Assembly (NCBI GenBank): GCA_903919205.1
Contig: CAIXHE010000093.1
Coordinates: forward strand, 1-39,222
Length of the DNA: 39,222 nt
Source of the DNA: an uncultured Opitutaceae bacterium
Lineage (GTDB): Bacteria; Verrucomicrobiota; Verrucomicrobiia; Opitutales; Opitutaceae
Reading direction: 5' to 3'
Position numbers and translations under genes: made by a program. The notes under the pieces were generated by a model that saw only the letters and a list, made by a program, of their open reading frames with translations, did no database searches and had not been told where the DNA came from. Below are positions 8,206 to 16,809 of the stretch, piece by piece (the first letter of the stretch is position 1; the number at the start of each line of letters is the position of its first letter).

Positions 8206-9315
8206 ATGACAGCAGATAACTCGTCCGGCGCGAACCTCGCCCCGGTTGCCGATATCACGGCACCCGCGGCCCCCGCCGAGACCCATGCCGGCTCGTTCGG
8301 CAATACCCGCGGATCGGGCCTCGCCCGCGGAAAGCGCTCCACGAGTGCTTCGGCCCCCACAGCAGAAACCCCCACGGGCGACTACAAGCCCACCTCAGTC
8401 GCCATCATCACGGCGCAGAGAGAGTACAAGAACCCGTTCGCCTCCCCGGAAGTGGAGAGCGCCCCCGCGGCCCAGGCCGCCGTACCCGTGACACCGGCCC
8501 CCGTCGCCGCCCCCGTCGCGCACGTGTTCGCAGAGCCGCAGCCGGCACCCGCGGCCGCCGAGCCCGCAGCCGCGGAGCCTATCGCCGCGGAGCCCATCGC
8601 GGCCCCCGCCGAGGCGCCGGTCGAGCACAAGGAGATCCACATCCTGCCCCCCGCGGCGGCCGAGCGGCCCGCCGTCAGCTGGGAGTCGTCCTCGGGCGCG
8701 CCGGTCCACCGGGAGTCGCCCCGCGGCGAGCGCCCGACGTTCCGCCCCGACCGCAGGGAGGACGCCCAGCCGGGCGCCCCCCGCCCGGAAGAACGCGCGT
8801 CCGGCCGAGAGCCCTTTAACCGCGACCGCCAGCCCCGCGATCCCCGCCAGGCCCGCCAGCCGCGGGACCCGCGCGATGCACGTCAGCCGCGCGACCCCCG
8901 CGAGGCGCGTCAGCCCCGCGACCCGCGCGACGAGGTCCAGGAGCGCTTCCCGGTAAGGCCGGCCGCTCCCGAGAAGAAGGGATTCCTCGGCTGGCTTAAG
9001 GGCCTCTTCGGGGGTTCCAAGCCCGCGACCGAGGCCGCGGCACCCATCCGCGACGCCTCCCCAGGCGAAGCCTACGGCGATGGCCGCAGGCCCCGCAGGC
9101 GCCATCGCGGCGGACGCGGTCACGGCGGGGGCGGCGGCCAGGGCGGGGGCTTCCGCAACGACCGCTTCCAGCAGGGCGGCGATCGCCCACAGGGCGGTGA
9201 GTTCGAAAACCGCGGCGGGGACCGTGGCGGGCGCGGCAGGCGCCACCGCGGCGGCCCGCGCCGCGACCGGGGCGAGCCCCGCTCGGAAGGCCAGCAGGGC
9301 GGCGGGGCGATTTGA
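8206..9315 (+). CDS. Disordered Arg/Gly-rich protein with amphipathic helix (function unknown)
   Basis: A 369-residue low-complexity protein matching no enzyme family I recognise. Parts in order: an amino-terminal segment with GDYKPTSVAIITAQREYKN (about 64-82); an Ala/Pro/Glu-rich linker (about 85-165); four perfect-length copies of RQPRDPR(Q/D/E)A (208-243); a strongly amphipathic KKGFLGWLKGLFGG (257-270); and an RGG-box-like tail full of RGG, GGRG and RRHRGG (about 290-369). Arg/Gly tails usually bind RNA, and such a helix could touch the membrane, so a membrane-associated RNA-binding scaffold is a reasonable guess. The leader just before the ATG is A-rich (catacaaaaaaacacaca) with no Shine-Dalgarno sequence. 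A GAGCGC/GCGCTC hairpin lies at 8120-8139. The gene sits ahead of the murA-like gene, separated by a terminator. Confidence 0.7.
   Translation: MTADNSSGANLAPVADITAPAAPAETHAGSFGNTRGSGLARGKRSTSASAPTAETPTGDYKPTSVAIITAQREYKNPFASPEVESAPAAQAAVPVTPAPVAAPVAHVFAEPQPAPAAAEPAAAEPIAAEPIAAPAEAPVEHKEIHILPPAAAERPAVSWESSSGAPVHRESPRGERPTFRPDRREDAQPGAPRPEERASGREPFNRDRQPRDPRQARQPRDPRDARQPRDPREARQPRDPRDEVQERFPVRPAAPEKKGFLGWLKGLFGGSKPATEAAAPIRDASPGEAYGDGRRPRRRHRGGRGHGGGGGQGGGFRNDRFQQGGDRPQGGEFENRGGDRGGRGRRHRGGPRRDRGEPRSEGQQGGGAI
8827..8934 (+). repeat. Four tandem 27-base in-frame repeats
   Basis: Units at 8827-8853, 8854-8880, 8881-8907 and 8908-8934 each encode RQPRDPR followed by Q, D or E and then A (or E in the last). 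The protein units are almost identical but third codon positions vary, so selection on the peptide looks more likely than very recent slippage. Confidence 0.9.
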
Positions 9316-9356
9316 CGCGGGCAGGAGCGATCCCCCCAGTTAAACCTTGCCAAGCT

Positions 9357-9370
9357 GCTCTCCAAAGAGC
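9357..9370 (+). other. Small hairpin upstream of the murA terminator
   Basis: GCTCT (9357-9361), loop CCAA, AGAGC (9366-9370). It lies seven bases before the terminator stem, so the two could form a tandem structure in the leader of the murA-like gene. Confidence 0.45.
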
Positions 9371-9377
9371 GCATTCC

Positions 9378-9410
9378 AAGGCGTCCGCCTCACGCGGGCG
9401 CCTTTTTATT
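9378..9410 (+). terminator. Rho-independent-type terminator immediately before murA
   Basis: An 11-base-pair stem AAGGCGTCCGC (9378-9388) pairs with GCGGGCGCCTT (9394-9404), with one G-T wobble and a five-base loop, followed by TTTATT. It ends transcription of the Arg/Gly-rich gene. The T tract ends only four bases before the murA ATG at 9415, which is unusual. Confidence 0.8.
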
Positions 9411-9414
9411 TTCC

Positions 9415-10701
9415 ATGGCCGATCTCGTAGTCAACGGAGGCACGCCCCTGTCCGGGACCATCACCCCGTCGGGAAACAAGAACTCCGTGCTGCCCATCCT
9501 GTGCGCGACGCTGCTCACCGACGAGCCCGTGACGCTCACGAACGTGCCGGACATCACCGACCTCGACAAGCTGGTGTCCTTTTTCGAGTCCCAGGGCTCG
9601 GTCATCGACTGGGACCGGGCGGGCGGCGTGATGCGGGTCGACCACCGGGGGTTCCGGAGCACCCTTGCGAACGCCGAGCTGCCCCAGGACATGCGCTCGA
9701 CGGTGCTACTCTACCCCGCCCTGATCCACCGCCTGGGCCGCATCACGATCCGCACGAACACGAAGGGGTGCTCGCTCGGAGTCCGCGAGATCGACCCGCA
9801 CCTCGACGTTCTGGAGGCGCTCGGGGCGACGATCGACAAGGGTGAGCCGGTCACGATCTCCGCGCGCGGCTTCACGGGGGCCCGGCACTGGCTCGACTAC
9901 ATGTCGGTGACCGTGACGGAGAACTTCGCGATGGCCGCGGCCCTCGCCAAGGGGTCGTCGACGCTGATCAACGCGGCGAGCGAGCCCCACGTGCAGGACC
10001 TTTGCCGCGCGCTGGTCGCCATGGGGGCGCGAATCGAGGGCATCGGCACCAGCATGCTCTCGGTCGCCGGCAGCCCGAGCCTACACGGAGCCACGGTCGA
10101 GATCGGCACGGACTACCACGAGGTCACCACGTTCCTCGCCCTCGGCGCCATCACCGGCGGGGAGGTGCGGGTCGTGCGCTCCGTGCCCCAGCATTTCGAC
10201 CTGATCACGCGCTCCTTCCAGAAGCTTGGCGTTCGGATCGACCACGAAGGCGACACCGCCCGCGTGGGGCCCGGCCAGACGCGACAGATCGAGACCCCGT
10301 TCACGAGCAACCTTCTGCCGAAGATCGAGGCGGCGCCGTGGCCCTACTTCTCGGTGGACCTGCTGCCCCTCCTTATCGCGCTCTCCACCCGCTGCGACGG
10401 CACCATCCATTTCTGGAACAAGGTCTACGAGAACGGATTCTCCTGGATGCCGGAGCTGGCGAAGTTCGGGGCGCACGTACTGGTGAGCGACCCGCACAGG
10501 ATCGTCGTCTTCGGCAACAGGCCGCTCAGGCCCGCGGTCGTGGACTCACCCTACGTGATCCGCGCTGCCGTCGCTCTCACGATGGTTGCGGCCTCGATCC
10601 CCGGCCGCAGCGTCGTTCGCAACGCGGAGATCATCAAGCGGGCCCATCCCCGGTTCGTCGAGAACCTGCGCTCGCTGGGGGCCGAGCTCGAATGGAAATA
10701 A
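9415..10701 (+). CDS. murA: UDP-N-acetylglucosamine 1-carboxyvinyltransferase (MurA family)
   Basis: 428 residues covering the full EPT fold. The enzyme transfers enolpyruvate from PEP to UDP-GlcNAc, the first committed step of peptidoglycan synthesis, in the cytoplasm. The amino-terminal [11 protein letters not shown] holds the conserved Lys-Asn pair. The catalytic loop is [13 protein letters not shown] with Cys119 and Arg124, so it should be fosfomycin-sensitive by the Cys criterion. Asp315 in FSVDLL matches the catalytic Asp of the second domain. The carboxy-terminal motif that usually reads D-L-R-A is VIRA here (381-384), so the protein is divergent and might be a paralogue. It begins four bases after a terminator T tract, with no ribosome binding site. 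Its end overlaps ruvB by 10 bases. Confidence 0.85.
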   Translation: MADLVVNGGTPLSGTITPSGNKNSVLPILCATLLTDEPVTLTNVPDITDLDKLVSFFESQGSVIDWDRAGGVMRVDHRGFRSTLANAELPQDMRSTVLLYPALIHRLGRITIRTNTKGCSLGVREIDPHLDVLEALGATIDKGEPVTISARGFTGARHWLDYMSVTVTENFAMAAALAKGSSTLINAASEPHVQDLCRALVAMGARIEGIGTSMLSVAGSPSLHGATVEIGTDYHEVTTFLALGAITGGEVRVVRSVPQHFDLITRSFQKLGVRIDHEGDTARVGPGQTRQIETPFTSNLLPKIEAAPWPYFSVDLLPLLIALSTRCDGTIHFWNKVYENGFSWMPELAKFGAHVLVSDPHRIVVFGNRPLRPAVVDSPYVIRAAVALTMVAASIPGRSVVRNAEIIKRAHPRFVENLRSLGAELEWK

Positions 10702-11741
10702 AGCCGTCAGCGCCCAAGGGCGACAAGGGCCTTGGCTTCGTCTCGTCGACGCTGGCAGCGCCCGTGACCGCAGCCGAGGCGGCCCTACGGCCCCTCTCCT
10801 TCTCCGACTTCGCGGGCCAGGCGAAGACGATCGAGCGGCTCCAGGTGATGGTGGGCGCCGCGAAGAAGCGCGGCGAGCCGCTCAACCACATCCTGCTCTC
10901 GGGCCCGCCTGGCCTGGGCAAGACGACCCTCGCCTTCATTCTTGGGCAGGAGCTCGGGCGCAACGTGCGGGTGACGTCGGGCCCGGTGGTGGAGAAGGCC
11001 GGCGACCTGGCCGGGCTCCTGACAAACCTTGAGGACGGGGACCTTCTCTTCATCGACGAGATCCACCGCATCCCGAAGACCGTGGAGGAGTACCTCTACT
11101 CAGCGATGGAGGACTTCCGGATAGACATCATGATCGACCAGGGCCCGAACGCGCGCAGCGTGCGCCTCACGCTGCCCAAGTTCACGTTGATCGGCGCGAC
11201 CACGCGCTCGGGTCTGCTGACGGCGCCGCTGCGCTCGCGCTTCACGCTTCAGACCCGCCTCGACTACTATGACCGGCCGACGCTCGTGTCGATCGTGCGC
11301 CGCACCTGCGCCCTGCTCAAGGTCTCGATCGACGAGGGCGGCGCCGCCGAGATCGCCCGCCGCGCGCGCGGAACACCTCGCGTGGCCAACAATCTCATCA
11401 ACTTCGTGCGCGACTTCGCCCAGGAGCGGGCTCAGGGGGCGATCACGCGCGACGTCGCAGCGGCGGCGCTCGAACTCCTTGAGATCGACAGCGCGGGGCT
11501 CGACGAGATGGACAAGCGCATGCTGCGCACCATGGCCGAGAACTACCGGGGCGGCCCGGTGGGCATGAGCACGATCGCGGTCGCCGTGGGCGAGGAGGCC
11601 GAGACCCTGGAGGAGGTCCATGAGCCGTTCCTGATCCAGGAGGGTTATCTCCAGCGCACGCCCCAGGGCCGCGTGCTGACCGACAGGGGCTACGCCGCGG
11701 TCGGCCTGCAGCCGCCGATCGCCCCGGCCTCCCCTGCCTAG
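10692..11741 (+). CDS. ruvB: Holliday junction branch migration ATPase RuvB
   Basis: 349 residues, normal family length. The hexameric AAA+ motor drives branch migration with RuvA during recombination. The start of the fold ([12 protein letters not shown]) is followed by Walker [10 protein letters not shown] (71-79), Walker [10 protein letters not shown], sensor 1 GATTRSG and PLRSRF with the arginine finger. The carboxy-terminal winged helix includes [19 protein letters not shown]. The ATG at 10692 lies inside the end of murA in another frame (10-base overlap), which suggests translational coupling. ruvA and ruvC are not in the window. The stop TAG overlaps the stop of the convergent small gene. 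Confidence 0.97.
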   Translation: MEIKPSAPKGDKGLGFVSSTLAAPVTAAEAALRPLSFSDFAGQAKTIERLQVMVGAAKKRGEPLNHILLSGPPGLGKTTLAFILGQELGRNVRVTSGPVVEKAGDLAGLLTNLEDGDLLFIDEIHRIPKTVEEYLYSAMEDFRIDIMIDQGPNARSVRLTLPKFTLIGATTRSGLLTAPLRSRFTLQTRLDYYDRPTLVSIVRRTCALLKVSIDEGGAAEIARRARGTPRVANNLINFVRDFAQERAQGAITRDVAAAALELLEIDSAGLDEMDKRMLRTMAENYRGGPVGMSTIAVAVGEEAETLEEVHEPFLIQEGYLQRTPQGRVLTDRGYAAVGLQPPIAPASPA

Positions 11742-12010
11742 CGGGCGGGCGCCGGGCGGCCGGCGGAGAAGACCCAGGCGCCGGGCTCCGCGCGGCGGGC
11801 AAGAAGAGCCCGCGTCATCGGGATCAGCTCGAAGCGCAGCCAGTACCCGAGCCCGAGCGAGGCCTGACACGTCCCCATGAACCCGAGCCAGAGGGCGCGT
11901 GCATTGTCCTGGTCGCCCCGCGTCGGAGGGAAAAGCGAGGGAAACGCGGCCGGAATCGCCTCCATGGCGAGGCCGATCACCACAAACGCGCACGCGTGGG
12001 CGCCGTTCAT
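11738..12010 (-). CDS. Small inner-membrane protein (unknown function)
   Basis: About 90 residues from the ATG at 12010 ([20 protein letters not shown]). An in-frame ATG at 12049 would add 13 residues. Two hydrophobic segments are visible: [20 protein letters not shown] and, after a polar DQDNARALW stretch, [20 protein letters not shown] do not recognise a named family. The arrangement looks like other short two- or three-helix membrane proteins. Its TAG stop shares CTAG (11738-11741) with the ruvB stop. The 195 bases upstream hold an AT-richer patch around 12080-12130 that may contain its promoter, and nothing else identifiable. Confidence 0.55.
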   Translation of the reverse strand: MNGAHACAFVVIGLAMEAIPAAFPSLFPPTRGDQDNARALWLGFMGTCQASLGLGYWLRFELIPMTRALLARRAEPGAWVFSAGRPAPAR

Positions 12011-12205
12011 GTCTTCGGGGCATTCGGAGGCAGCGGAGAGACGTTGCATCCATCCGGAGTAGCCTCCGCCGTGCCAACCCGATTGCAATATCCTTAGTCG
12101 TTGCGGCTCAATATACCTATGAATACACGGGTACCCCCGAGTCACCGCGATCGCGCAAAATGCACCGGCCGGCGACTCTCATTCGTGCAGGCTGCAAGGT
12201 GACGG

Positions 12206-12928
12206 TCAGAGGTCCCCGAGCTGGGGACGCAGCACGATCTCCTCCACCACCGTCCTGCGCGACATGCGATAGAGCGCAAGGAAGGCCTGGGCCACATCCT
12301 CGGCCGGCATCATCCGGGCGGCAGGCACCCCGCTACCCTTCCACGACGGCGAAACCGTGGCCCCGGGATGGACGCAGCACACCCGAACGCCCTTGTCCTT
12401 GAACTCGAGCCGGATCGACTTGGAGAGGCCGGCCACACCGAACTTCGCCGCGGTGTACGCCGGGGACCCGGGATAGGCGGTGATCCCCGCGATCGACCCC
12501 ATGTTGAAGATGTCCCCGCGCCGGCGCTTGAGCATGGCCGGAGCGAAGGCCTTGGTCACCAGAAACAGGCTGCGCAGGTTCGCGGCGATCGTGCGGTCGA
12601 AGTCCGCGACCGTGGTCGAGAGGAACGGCGCGGCGATGTACTTGCCGGCGTTGTTCACGAGCACGTCGGCGGCCCCGAAGCGCAGTCGCACGGCACCCTC
12701 GGCGCGCGCGACGTCGGCCTCGTCGGTGACGTCGCACGGGAACGCCTCCGCAACGGCGCCCAGTCGCTCGCAGGACCGGGCGACCGAGGCGAGGTTGCGC
12801 GCGCTGCGCGCCAGGAGCGCAAGCCGCACACCGGGCACGGCCTCGGCGAAGGCGCGCGCGATGGCGGCCCCGATGCCCTGGGAGGCTCCGGTCACGACGA
12901 CGAGGGGGGTGGGTTTGCGGGTGGGCAT
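12206..12928 (-). CDS. Short-chain dehydrogenase/reductase, candidate sepiapterin-reductase-like
   Basis: A 240-residue classical SDR. The cofactor loop is TGASQGIG (13-20), NNAG closes the Rossmann strand, and the catalytic pair is Tyr158 and Lys162 in YTAAK. An Arg after strand 2 (LLARSARN) suggests NADP(H). The carboxy end TVVEEIVLRPQLGDL and the PAEDVAQ helix resemble, from memory, the Chlorobium sepiapterin reductase. The same tail also occurs in other SDRs. It starts 17 bases after folE2 on the same strand, behind a PTPS-type gene, so reduction of 6-pyruvoyl-tetrahydropterin is a reasonable hypothesis. The substrate cannot be proven from sequence, and a general carbonyl reductase remains possible. 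Confidence 0.8.
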   Translation of the reverse strand: MPTRKPTPLVVVTGASQGIGAAIARAFAEAVPGVRLALLARSARNLASVARSCERLGAVAEAFPCDVTDEADVARAEGAVRLRFGAADVLVNNAGKYIAAPFLSTTVADFDRTIAANLRSLFLVTKAFAPAMLKRRRGDIFNMGSIAGITAYPGSPAYTAAKFGVAGLSKSIRLEFKDKGVRVCCVHPGATVSPSWKGSGVPAARMMPAEDVAQAFLALYRMSRRTVVEEIVLRPQLGDL

Positions 12929-12945
12929 GGGAGGTTGCGCCGCGG

Positions 12946-13926
12946 TTAGCAGACGAGCGACGCGAAGTCAGAGAACGCGGCGGTGAAGCCGCCCTTCACG
13001 CCCTTGCAGATGACGCTGACGGCGTCGTGCGAGTGCAGGGACTCGAGGTGCGAGCAGGCGATCTGGAAGTCCGCGATCCGCTTGTCCGCGTCGAACGCCC
13101 GGTAGAGCAGCCTCGCCGCGTCCTCGACGAACTTGAGATGGGCGCCGTTCAGCTCGGCGAACGCCTGCTCGTCCTCGCGCTTGACCATGACCTGCGTCTC
13201 GGTGCTGAGCGCGCCCGCGCAGAGTTCCTGGAGGTCCTCGATCCAGATCTTGCGGCCCGGCCGAACCTCGACCGTGATCCGCGCCTTGCTGCGCTGTGAA
13301 TGGGGAACCCCGTAAACCCCCCTCACGTCGAGCGCGTGCTCGGTGAGTTCAGCAGAGCACGGGCACGCCGAGGAATACACGAAGTCGAAGTGCATGAAAC
13401 GCCGGTAGAGGCCGGCATGCGTCACGACGCCCTCGATCCCTACCTTGTAGAACTGGTAGCCCTTCAGGCCGCTGCGAAGGCTCGTCTGGACGATCGGGTA
13501 CGAGAAATCCAGGCGCAGGCGCGCGTCCTTGCTCTCCACCCGCCGCAGGTACGACTTGAGGATGCTGCCGATGTGCTCGGCGGTGAACACGCCCTTGCGG
13601 TGGTCGTAGAACGACCGGACGATGCGGCTCATGTTGATCCCCTTCAGCTCCGCCTCCAGGGACACCGTGCCGGTCACGCTCGTCTCGAGGGTCAGCGTAC
13701 CGCCCTCGCGCCTGCGGTATTTCAGCGGCAGCTTGAAGTTCGACACGCCGACCTGCTGGATTGGAACATTCGAGCCCTGGATCGCGCTGTGCGAGGCCTC
13801 CATCATGTCCGGCATGGACGCCTTGTAGGCGGCCGACGGGCGGAACGCCGCGTCGTAGCCGCGGCTGATCCGGGCCTTGGCCCCGGCGGCGGTATCATGG
13901 AGGTACATCGTCTTCTTCTTTGTCAT
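12946..13926 (-). CDS. folE2: GTP cyclohydrolase FolE2 (GCYH-IB)
   Basis: 326 residues. FolE2 converts GTP to 7,8-dihydroneopterin triphosphate and formate, feeding folate, queuosine or biopterin synthesis. The family is tunnelling-fold, unrelated in detail to FolE, and can work with metals other than zinc. Family marks are [18 protein letters not shown] near residue 60, [10 protein letters not shown] with Cys188 and Cys190 (the conserved metal/catalytic Cys region), the [12 protein letters not shown] strand, and the late segment [13 protein letters not shown] with its His residues. The ATG at 13926 overlaps the upstream stop as ATGA, supporting this start and translational coupling. Use of the IB type may signal tolerance of zinc limitation, but no Zur-type operator was recognised. 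Confidence 0.92.
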   Translation of the reverse strand: MTKKKTMYLHDTAAGAKARISRGYDAAFRPSAAYKASMPDMMEASHSAIQGSNVPIQQVGVSNFKLPLKYRRREGGTLTLETSVTGTVSLEAELKGINMSRIVRSFYDHRKGVFTAEHIGSILKSYLRRVESKDARLRLDFSYPIVQTSLRSGLKGYQFYKVGIEGVVTHAGLYRRFMHFDFVYSSACPCSAELTEHALDVRGVYGVPHSQRSKARITVEVRPGRKIWIEDLQELCAGALSTETQVMVKREDEQAFAELNGAHLKFVEDAARLLYRAFDADKRIADFQIACSHLESLHSHDAVSVICKGVKGGFTAAFSDFASLVC

Positions 13927-14375
13927 GGGAGCGGATCGGGGCCTCGGTACTCGGCAAAGTTGCGGGGCGTCTCGTAGAGTCGAACGCTGTAGAGGACGCC
14001 CGCCCTCACGCGGGGGGCTATCCGGCCCCAGAACGCGACCGCCAGGTTCTCGGCGGTGGGAATCACGCCCTTAAGGAAGTCCACGTCCTTGTTGAGGTTC
14101 TGGTGGTCGCAGGGTACCACCACCGCGGCCTCCACGATGCGCTTCAACTCGCCCAGATCGACCACGTAGCCGGTCTCGGGGTCCGGCCGGCCACGCACTG
14201 TCACCTCGAGGACATAGTTGTGTCCGTGGCCATTCGGGTTGGAGCAGGGGCCGAACGTCCGCCGGTTCCAGGCCTCGGAGCGCGCAGGGTTGAAGAGGCG
14301 GTGGCCGGCATTGAAATGCACCTGCCGCGTGACGTACACGTCACCGGCCGAGGGATTGTTCGCTCGCTTTGGCAT
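13923..14375 (-). CDS. 6-pyruvoyl-tetrahydropterin synthase / 6-carboxytetrahydropterin synthase (PTPS/QueD family)
   Basis: 150 residues of the tunnelling-fold PTPS/QueD family, which acts on dihydroneopterin triphosphate from FolE2. Zinc ligands are His25 (FNAGHRL), His50 and His52 (NGHGHNY). The catalytic Cys44 sits in [11 protein letters not shown], and the CDHQNLN and LYETPRN motifs complete the site. The Cys-to-HGH spacing is five residues, as in animal PTPS. E. coli QueD has three. This points toward 6-pyruvoyl-tetrahydropterin, although some bacterial QueD proteins share the longer spacing. It is the first gene of a three-gene minus-strand unit and is divergent from the YycJ-like gene across a 100-base gap that should carry both promoters. 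Confidence 0.88.
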   Translation of the reverse strand: MPKRANNPSAGDVYVTRQVHFNAGHRLFNPARSEAWNRRTFGPCSNPNGHGHNYVLEVTVRGRPDPETGYVVDLGELKRIVEAAVVVPCDHQNLNKDVDFLKGVIPTAENLAVAFWGRIAPRVRAGVLYSVRLYETPRNFAEYRGPDPLP

Positions 14376-14475
14376 TGGGAACCAAGATGTAACACGACTC
14401 CGGGCGCGCGGTCAACCGGGCGCTCCCAAATTCCATTGCAGCGTGCCCGGACGGGCTTGAAGCTCCTCATCGCCC

Positions 14476-15267
14476 ATGAGGTTTTGCATCCTTAGCAGCG
14501 GGAGCTCCGGCAACAGCGCCATCGTCGTGACCGAGGGCACCCGCATCCTGCTCGATGCGGGTTTCTCGGCGCGGCGACTGGGCTCGCTGTTGGCGTCCGC
14601 AGGGGAATCTATCGAGCGGGTGGAGGCCGTCTTCATCACGCACGAGCACAGCGACCACTCCTCGGGCGTCGAGAGCCTGAAGAAGTACCCGCACCTCAAG
14701 TTCTTCGCCAACTCGGCCACGGCAAGGGCGATCCAGAGGAACCTGAGCTGGACCCCCCAGTGGCAGATCTTCCCCACCGGGCAAAAGTTCAGGTTCCAGG
14801 ACATCGACGTCGAGAGCTTCTCCATCCCCCACGACGCCCAGGACCCCGTGGGATTCCGCTTCACGAGCGGCCTGGACGACCTGTTCTCGCCCCGAAGGAC
14901 CCTGACCTGGGTGACCGACCTTGGGCACGCCCCGCAGGGCGTGCGCGACCGCATCCGGGAGTCCGACGTCCTCGTCGTCGAAGCGAACCACTGCGCGCGC
15001 ATGCTCGAGGCCGACCCGAAGCGCTCCTGGACCCTGAAGCGCAGGATCGGCGGCCGGCACGGCCACCTCTCCAATGAGAGGATGACCGAGCTCCTGGCCA
15101 GCGTCGCCAGCCCGCGCTGGAGGCGGGTCTACCTGGCCCACCTGTCGCGCGACTGCAACTCGAGGGGAGCCGTGGAGCAGGCGCTCGACCAGCTGCGCAC
15201 AGTCCTTTCCTGCGAGTTCTCGATCGTCGGCCACGGCGAGGGAACCCCCTTCTACGAGCTTTCGTAG
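14476..15267 (+). CDS. YycJ/WalJ-type MBL-fold metallo-hydrolase
   Basis: 263 residues of the metallo-beta-lactamase fold. The amino end MRFCILSSGSSGNSAIV is characteristic of the YycJ (WalJ) branch. Dinuclear metal ligands are visible in THEHSDH (His56, His58, Asp60, His61), and later ones in GRHGHLSNE and HLSRDCN, with a final VGHGEG. YycJ proteins are linked to DNA handling (5'-exonuclease activity reported for some) and cell-wall coordination in Firmicutes. The role here is inferred only from family. Pyruvate kinase follows 18 bases downstream on the same strand, so the two are probably cotranscribed. Confidence 0.9.
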   Translation: MRFCILSSGSSGNSAIVVTEGTRILLDAGFSARRLGSLLASAGESIERVEAVFITHEHSDHSSGVESLKKYPHLKFFANSATARAIQRNLSWTPQWQIFPTGQKFRFQDIDVESFSIPHDAQDPVGFRFTSGLDDLFSPRRTLTWVTDLGHAPQGVRDRIRESDVLVVEANHCARMLEADPKRSWTLKRRIGGRHGHLSNERMTELLASVASPRWRRVYLAHLSRDCNSRGAVEQALDQLRTVLSCEFSIVGHGEGTPFYELS

Positions 15268-15285
15268 CCCTACCCGCCCGTCCCC

Positions 15286-16716
15286 ATGCCCACCATGAAC
15301 ATGCGCCGAACCAAGATCATCTTCACGCTCGGGCCCGCGACCGAGAGCGAGGAGATGCTCTCAAAGCTGATCGAGGGGGGCGCCGACATCGTGCGCCTCA
15401 ACATGGCCCACGCGAGCCACGACTGGACGCGCATGATCATCAAGCGCATCCGCTCCGTCTCGGCCAAGGTCTCACGCGACGTCGCGATCATGATGGACAT
15501 CAAGGGGCCCGAGATCAGGACCGGGGACCTGGCGGTGCCGATCGAGCTACAGCCCGGCGAGATCTTCGACTTCACGGTGCGTCCCGGAGGCCAGCGCGAC
15601 TCGGCAGAGGAGATCAGGTCGGTGGACGTGAACTACAAGGACCTGCTGAACGACATCAACGTGGGCGACACGGTGCTCGTCGACAGCGGGCTGATCCGGC
15701 TGGAGGTGCTCCAGAAGGACAACGCCCACATCCGCTGCCGGGTGCTGATCCCCGGGGAGCTCAAGTCGAGGCGCCACATCAACCTGCCAGGCGTGAAGGT
15801 GAACCTGCCGTCGTTTACCGAAAAGGACCGGGGCGACGCCACGGTCGGCATCGAGGAGGGCATCGACTTCCTCGCCCTCTCCTTCGTGCGGGAGGCCTCC
15901 GACATCACGAATCTGCGCGAGTTCCTGGCCGAGCGGAAGTCGGGGGCGCGGATCATCGCCAAGATCGAGGACCAGTCCGCGATCGCGAACCTAGACGAGA
16001 TCGTCCGGGCCTGCGACGCCCTGATGGTCGCCCGCGGCGACCTCGGCATCGAGTGCCCCTTCGAGGACCTGCCAGTGATCCAGAGGCGCGCGGTGAAGGC
16101 CTGCATCTCCGAGGGCAAGCCCGTCATCATCGCGACGCACATGCTCGAATCGATGATCTCCCAGCCGGTGCCCACGCGCGCGGAGATCACGGACGTAGCG
16201 AACGCCGTGTACGAGCAGGCAGACTGCGTGATGCTCTCGGGGGAGACCACCGTCGGCAAGTACCCGCTCGAGTGCGTACAGATGCTCGACAAGATCGCGC
16301 GGCGGATCGAGGTCGAGGAGGACCCGGGGCGCGGGCCGGCCTCGGTGTTCACCCCGGAGAAGATGAAGGTGCTGCACTCCGCCGTGGTGCTCGCCAACGA
16401 GCTTCCCAACTCGAAGATTGTCACCTTCACGAGACTCGGGTTCATGGCGGGGGGCCTGGCCGCGCTCAGGCCCGTGCGCTCGCCGATCCTCGCGTTCACG
16501 CCCGTGCCCGAGACCTTCAGGCAGCTGCGCATCATGCGCTCGGTGGAGCCGATCCTGATGCCGTTTGCCGCCGAGCCGGCCGACACGATCGAGGACGCCA
16601 TGGGATGGCTCAGGCGCATGGGATACGTGTCTCCGGGAGACAAGTTGATCATCGCCACCGACATCGTCGTGCAGGACCGGCTGGTCGACAGCATCCAACT
16701 TCGGACTGTAAGATAG
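15286..16716 (+). CDS. pyk: Pyruvate kinase
   Basis: 476 residues, full family length. The enzyme makes pyruvate and ATP from phosphoenolpyruvate and ADP, the last step of glycolysis, in the cytoplasm. The amino-terminal RRTKIIFTLGPATES, the ADIVRLNMAHASH substrate motif, MMDIKGPEIRTG, the catalytic IIAKIED lysine region, MVARGDLGIE and the VMLSGETTVGKYP loop are all intact. The allosteric carboxy domain is present (from about residue 350). Three ATGs lie within 15 bases of the start, and 15286 is the first. No purine-rich ribosome binding site precedes it, so coupling to the upstream gene or a leader-independent mechanism is likely. No terminator was seen before the DUF1800 gene. Confidence 0.95.
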   Translation: MPTMNMRRTKIIFTLGPATESEEMLSKLIEGGADIVRLNMAHASHDWTRMIIKRIRSVSAKVSRDVAIMMDIKGPEIRTGDLAVPIELQPGEIFDFTVRPGGQRDSAEEIRSVDVNYKDLLNDINVGDTVLVDSGLIRLEVLQKDNAHIRCRVLIPGELKSRRHINLPGVKVNLPSFTEKDRGDATVGIEEGIDFLALSFVREASDITNLREFLAERKSGARIIAKIEDQSAIANLDEIVRACDALMVARGDLGIECPFEDLPVIQRRAVKACISEGKPVIIATHMLESMISQPVPTRAEITDVANAVYEQADCVMLSGETTVGKYPLECVQMLDKIARRIEVEEDPGRGPASVFTPEKMKVLHSAVVLANELPNSKIVTFTRLGFMAGGLAALRPVRSPILAFTPVPETFRQLRIMRSVEPILMPFAAEPADTIEDAMGWLRRMGYVSPGDKLIIATDIVVQDRLVDSIQLRTVR

Positions 16717-16809
16717 GCCTGAGGCGCAAAAACGTGTAAAATGGCGCTCCGGCCTGTCACCGGAAACGAATTTGCGCGTCTAATGGACATGCAAGCTCCA
16801 GCCTCGGGT

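Noticed and set aside
8827-8934. Tandem 27-base repeats considered as a CRISPR array
   Set aside because: Units are contiguous without spacers and code for an in-frame peptide repeat.
16714-16742. Possible promoter with TAAAAT just upstream of the DUF1800 gene
   Set aside because: The -10-like hexamer is fair but no acceptable -35 was found at the right spacing, so it was not listed as a feature.
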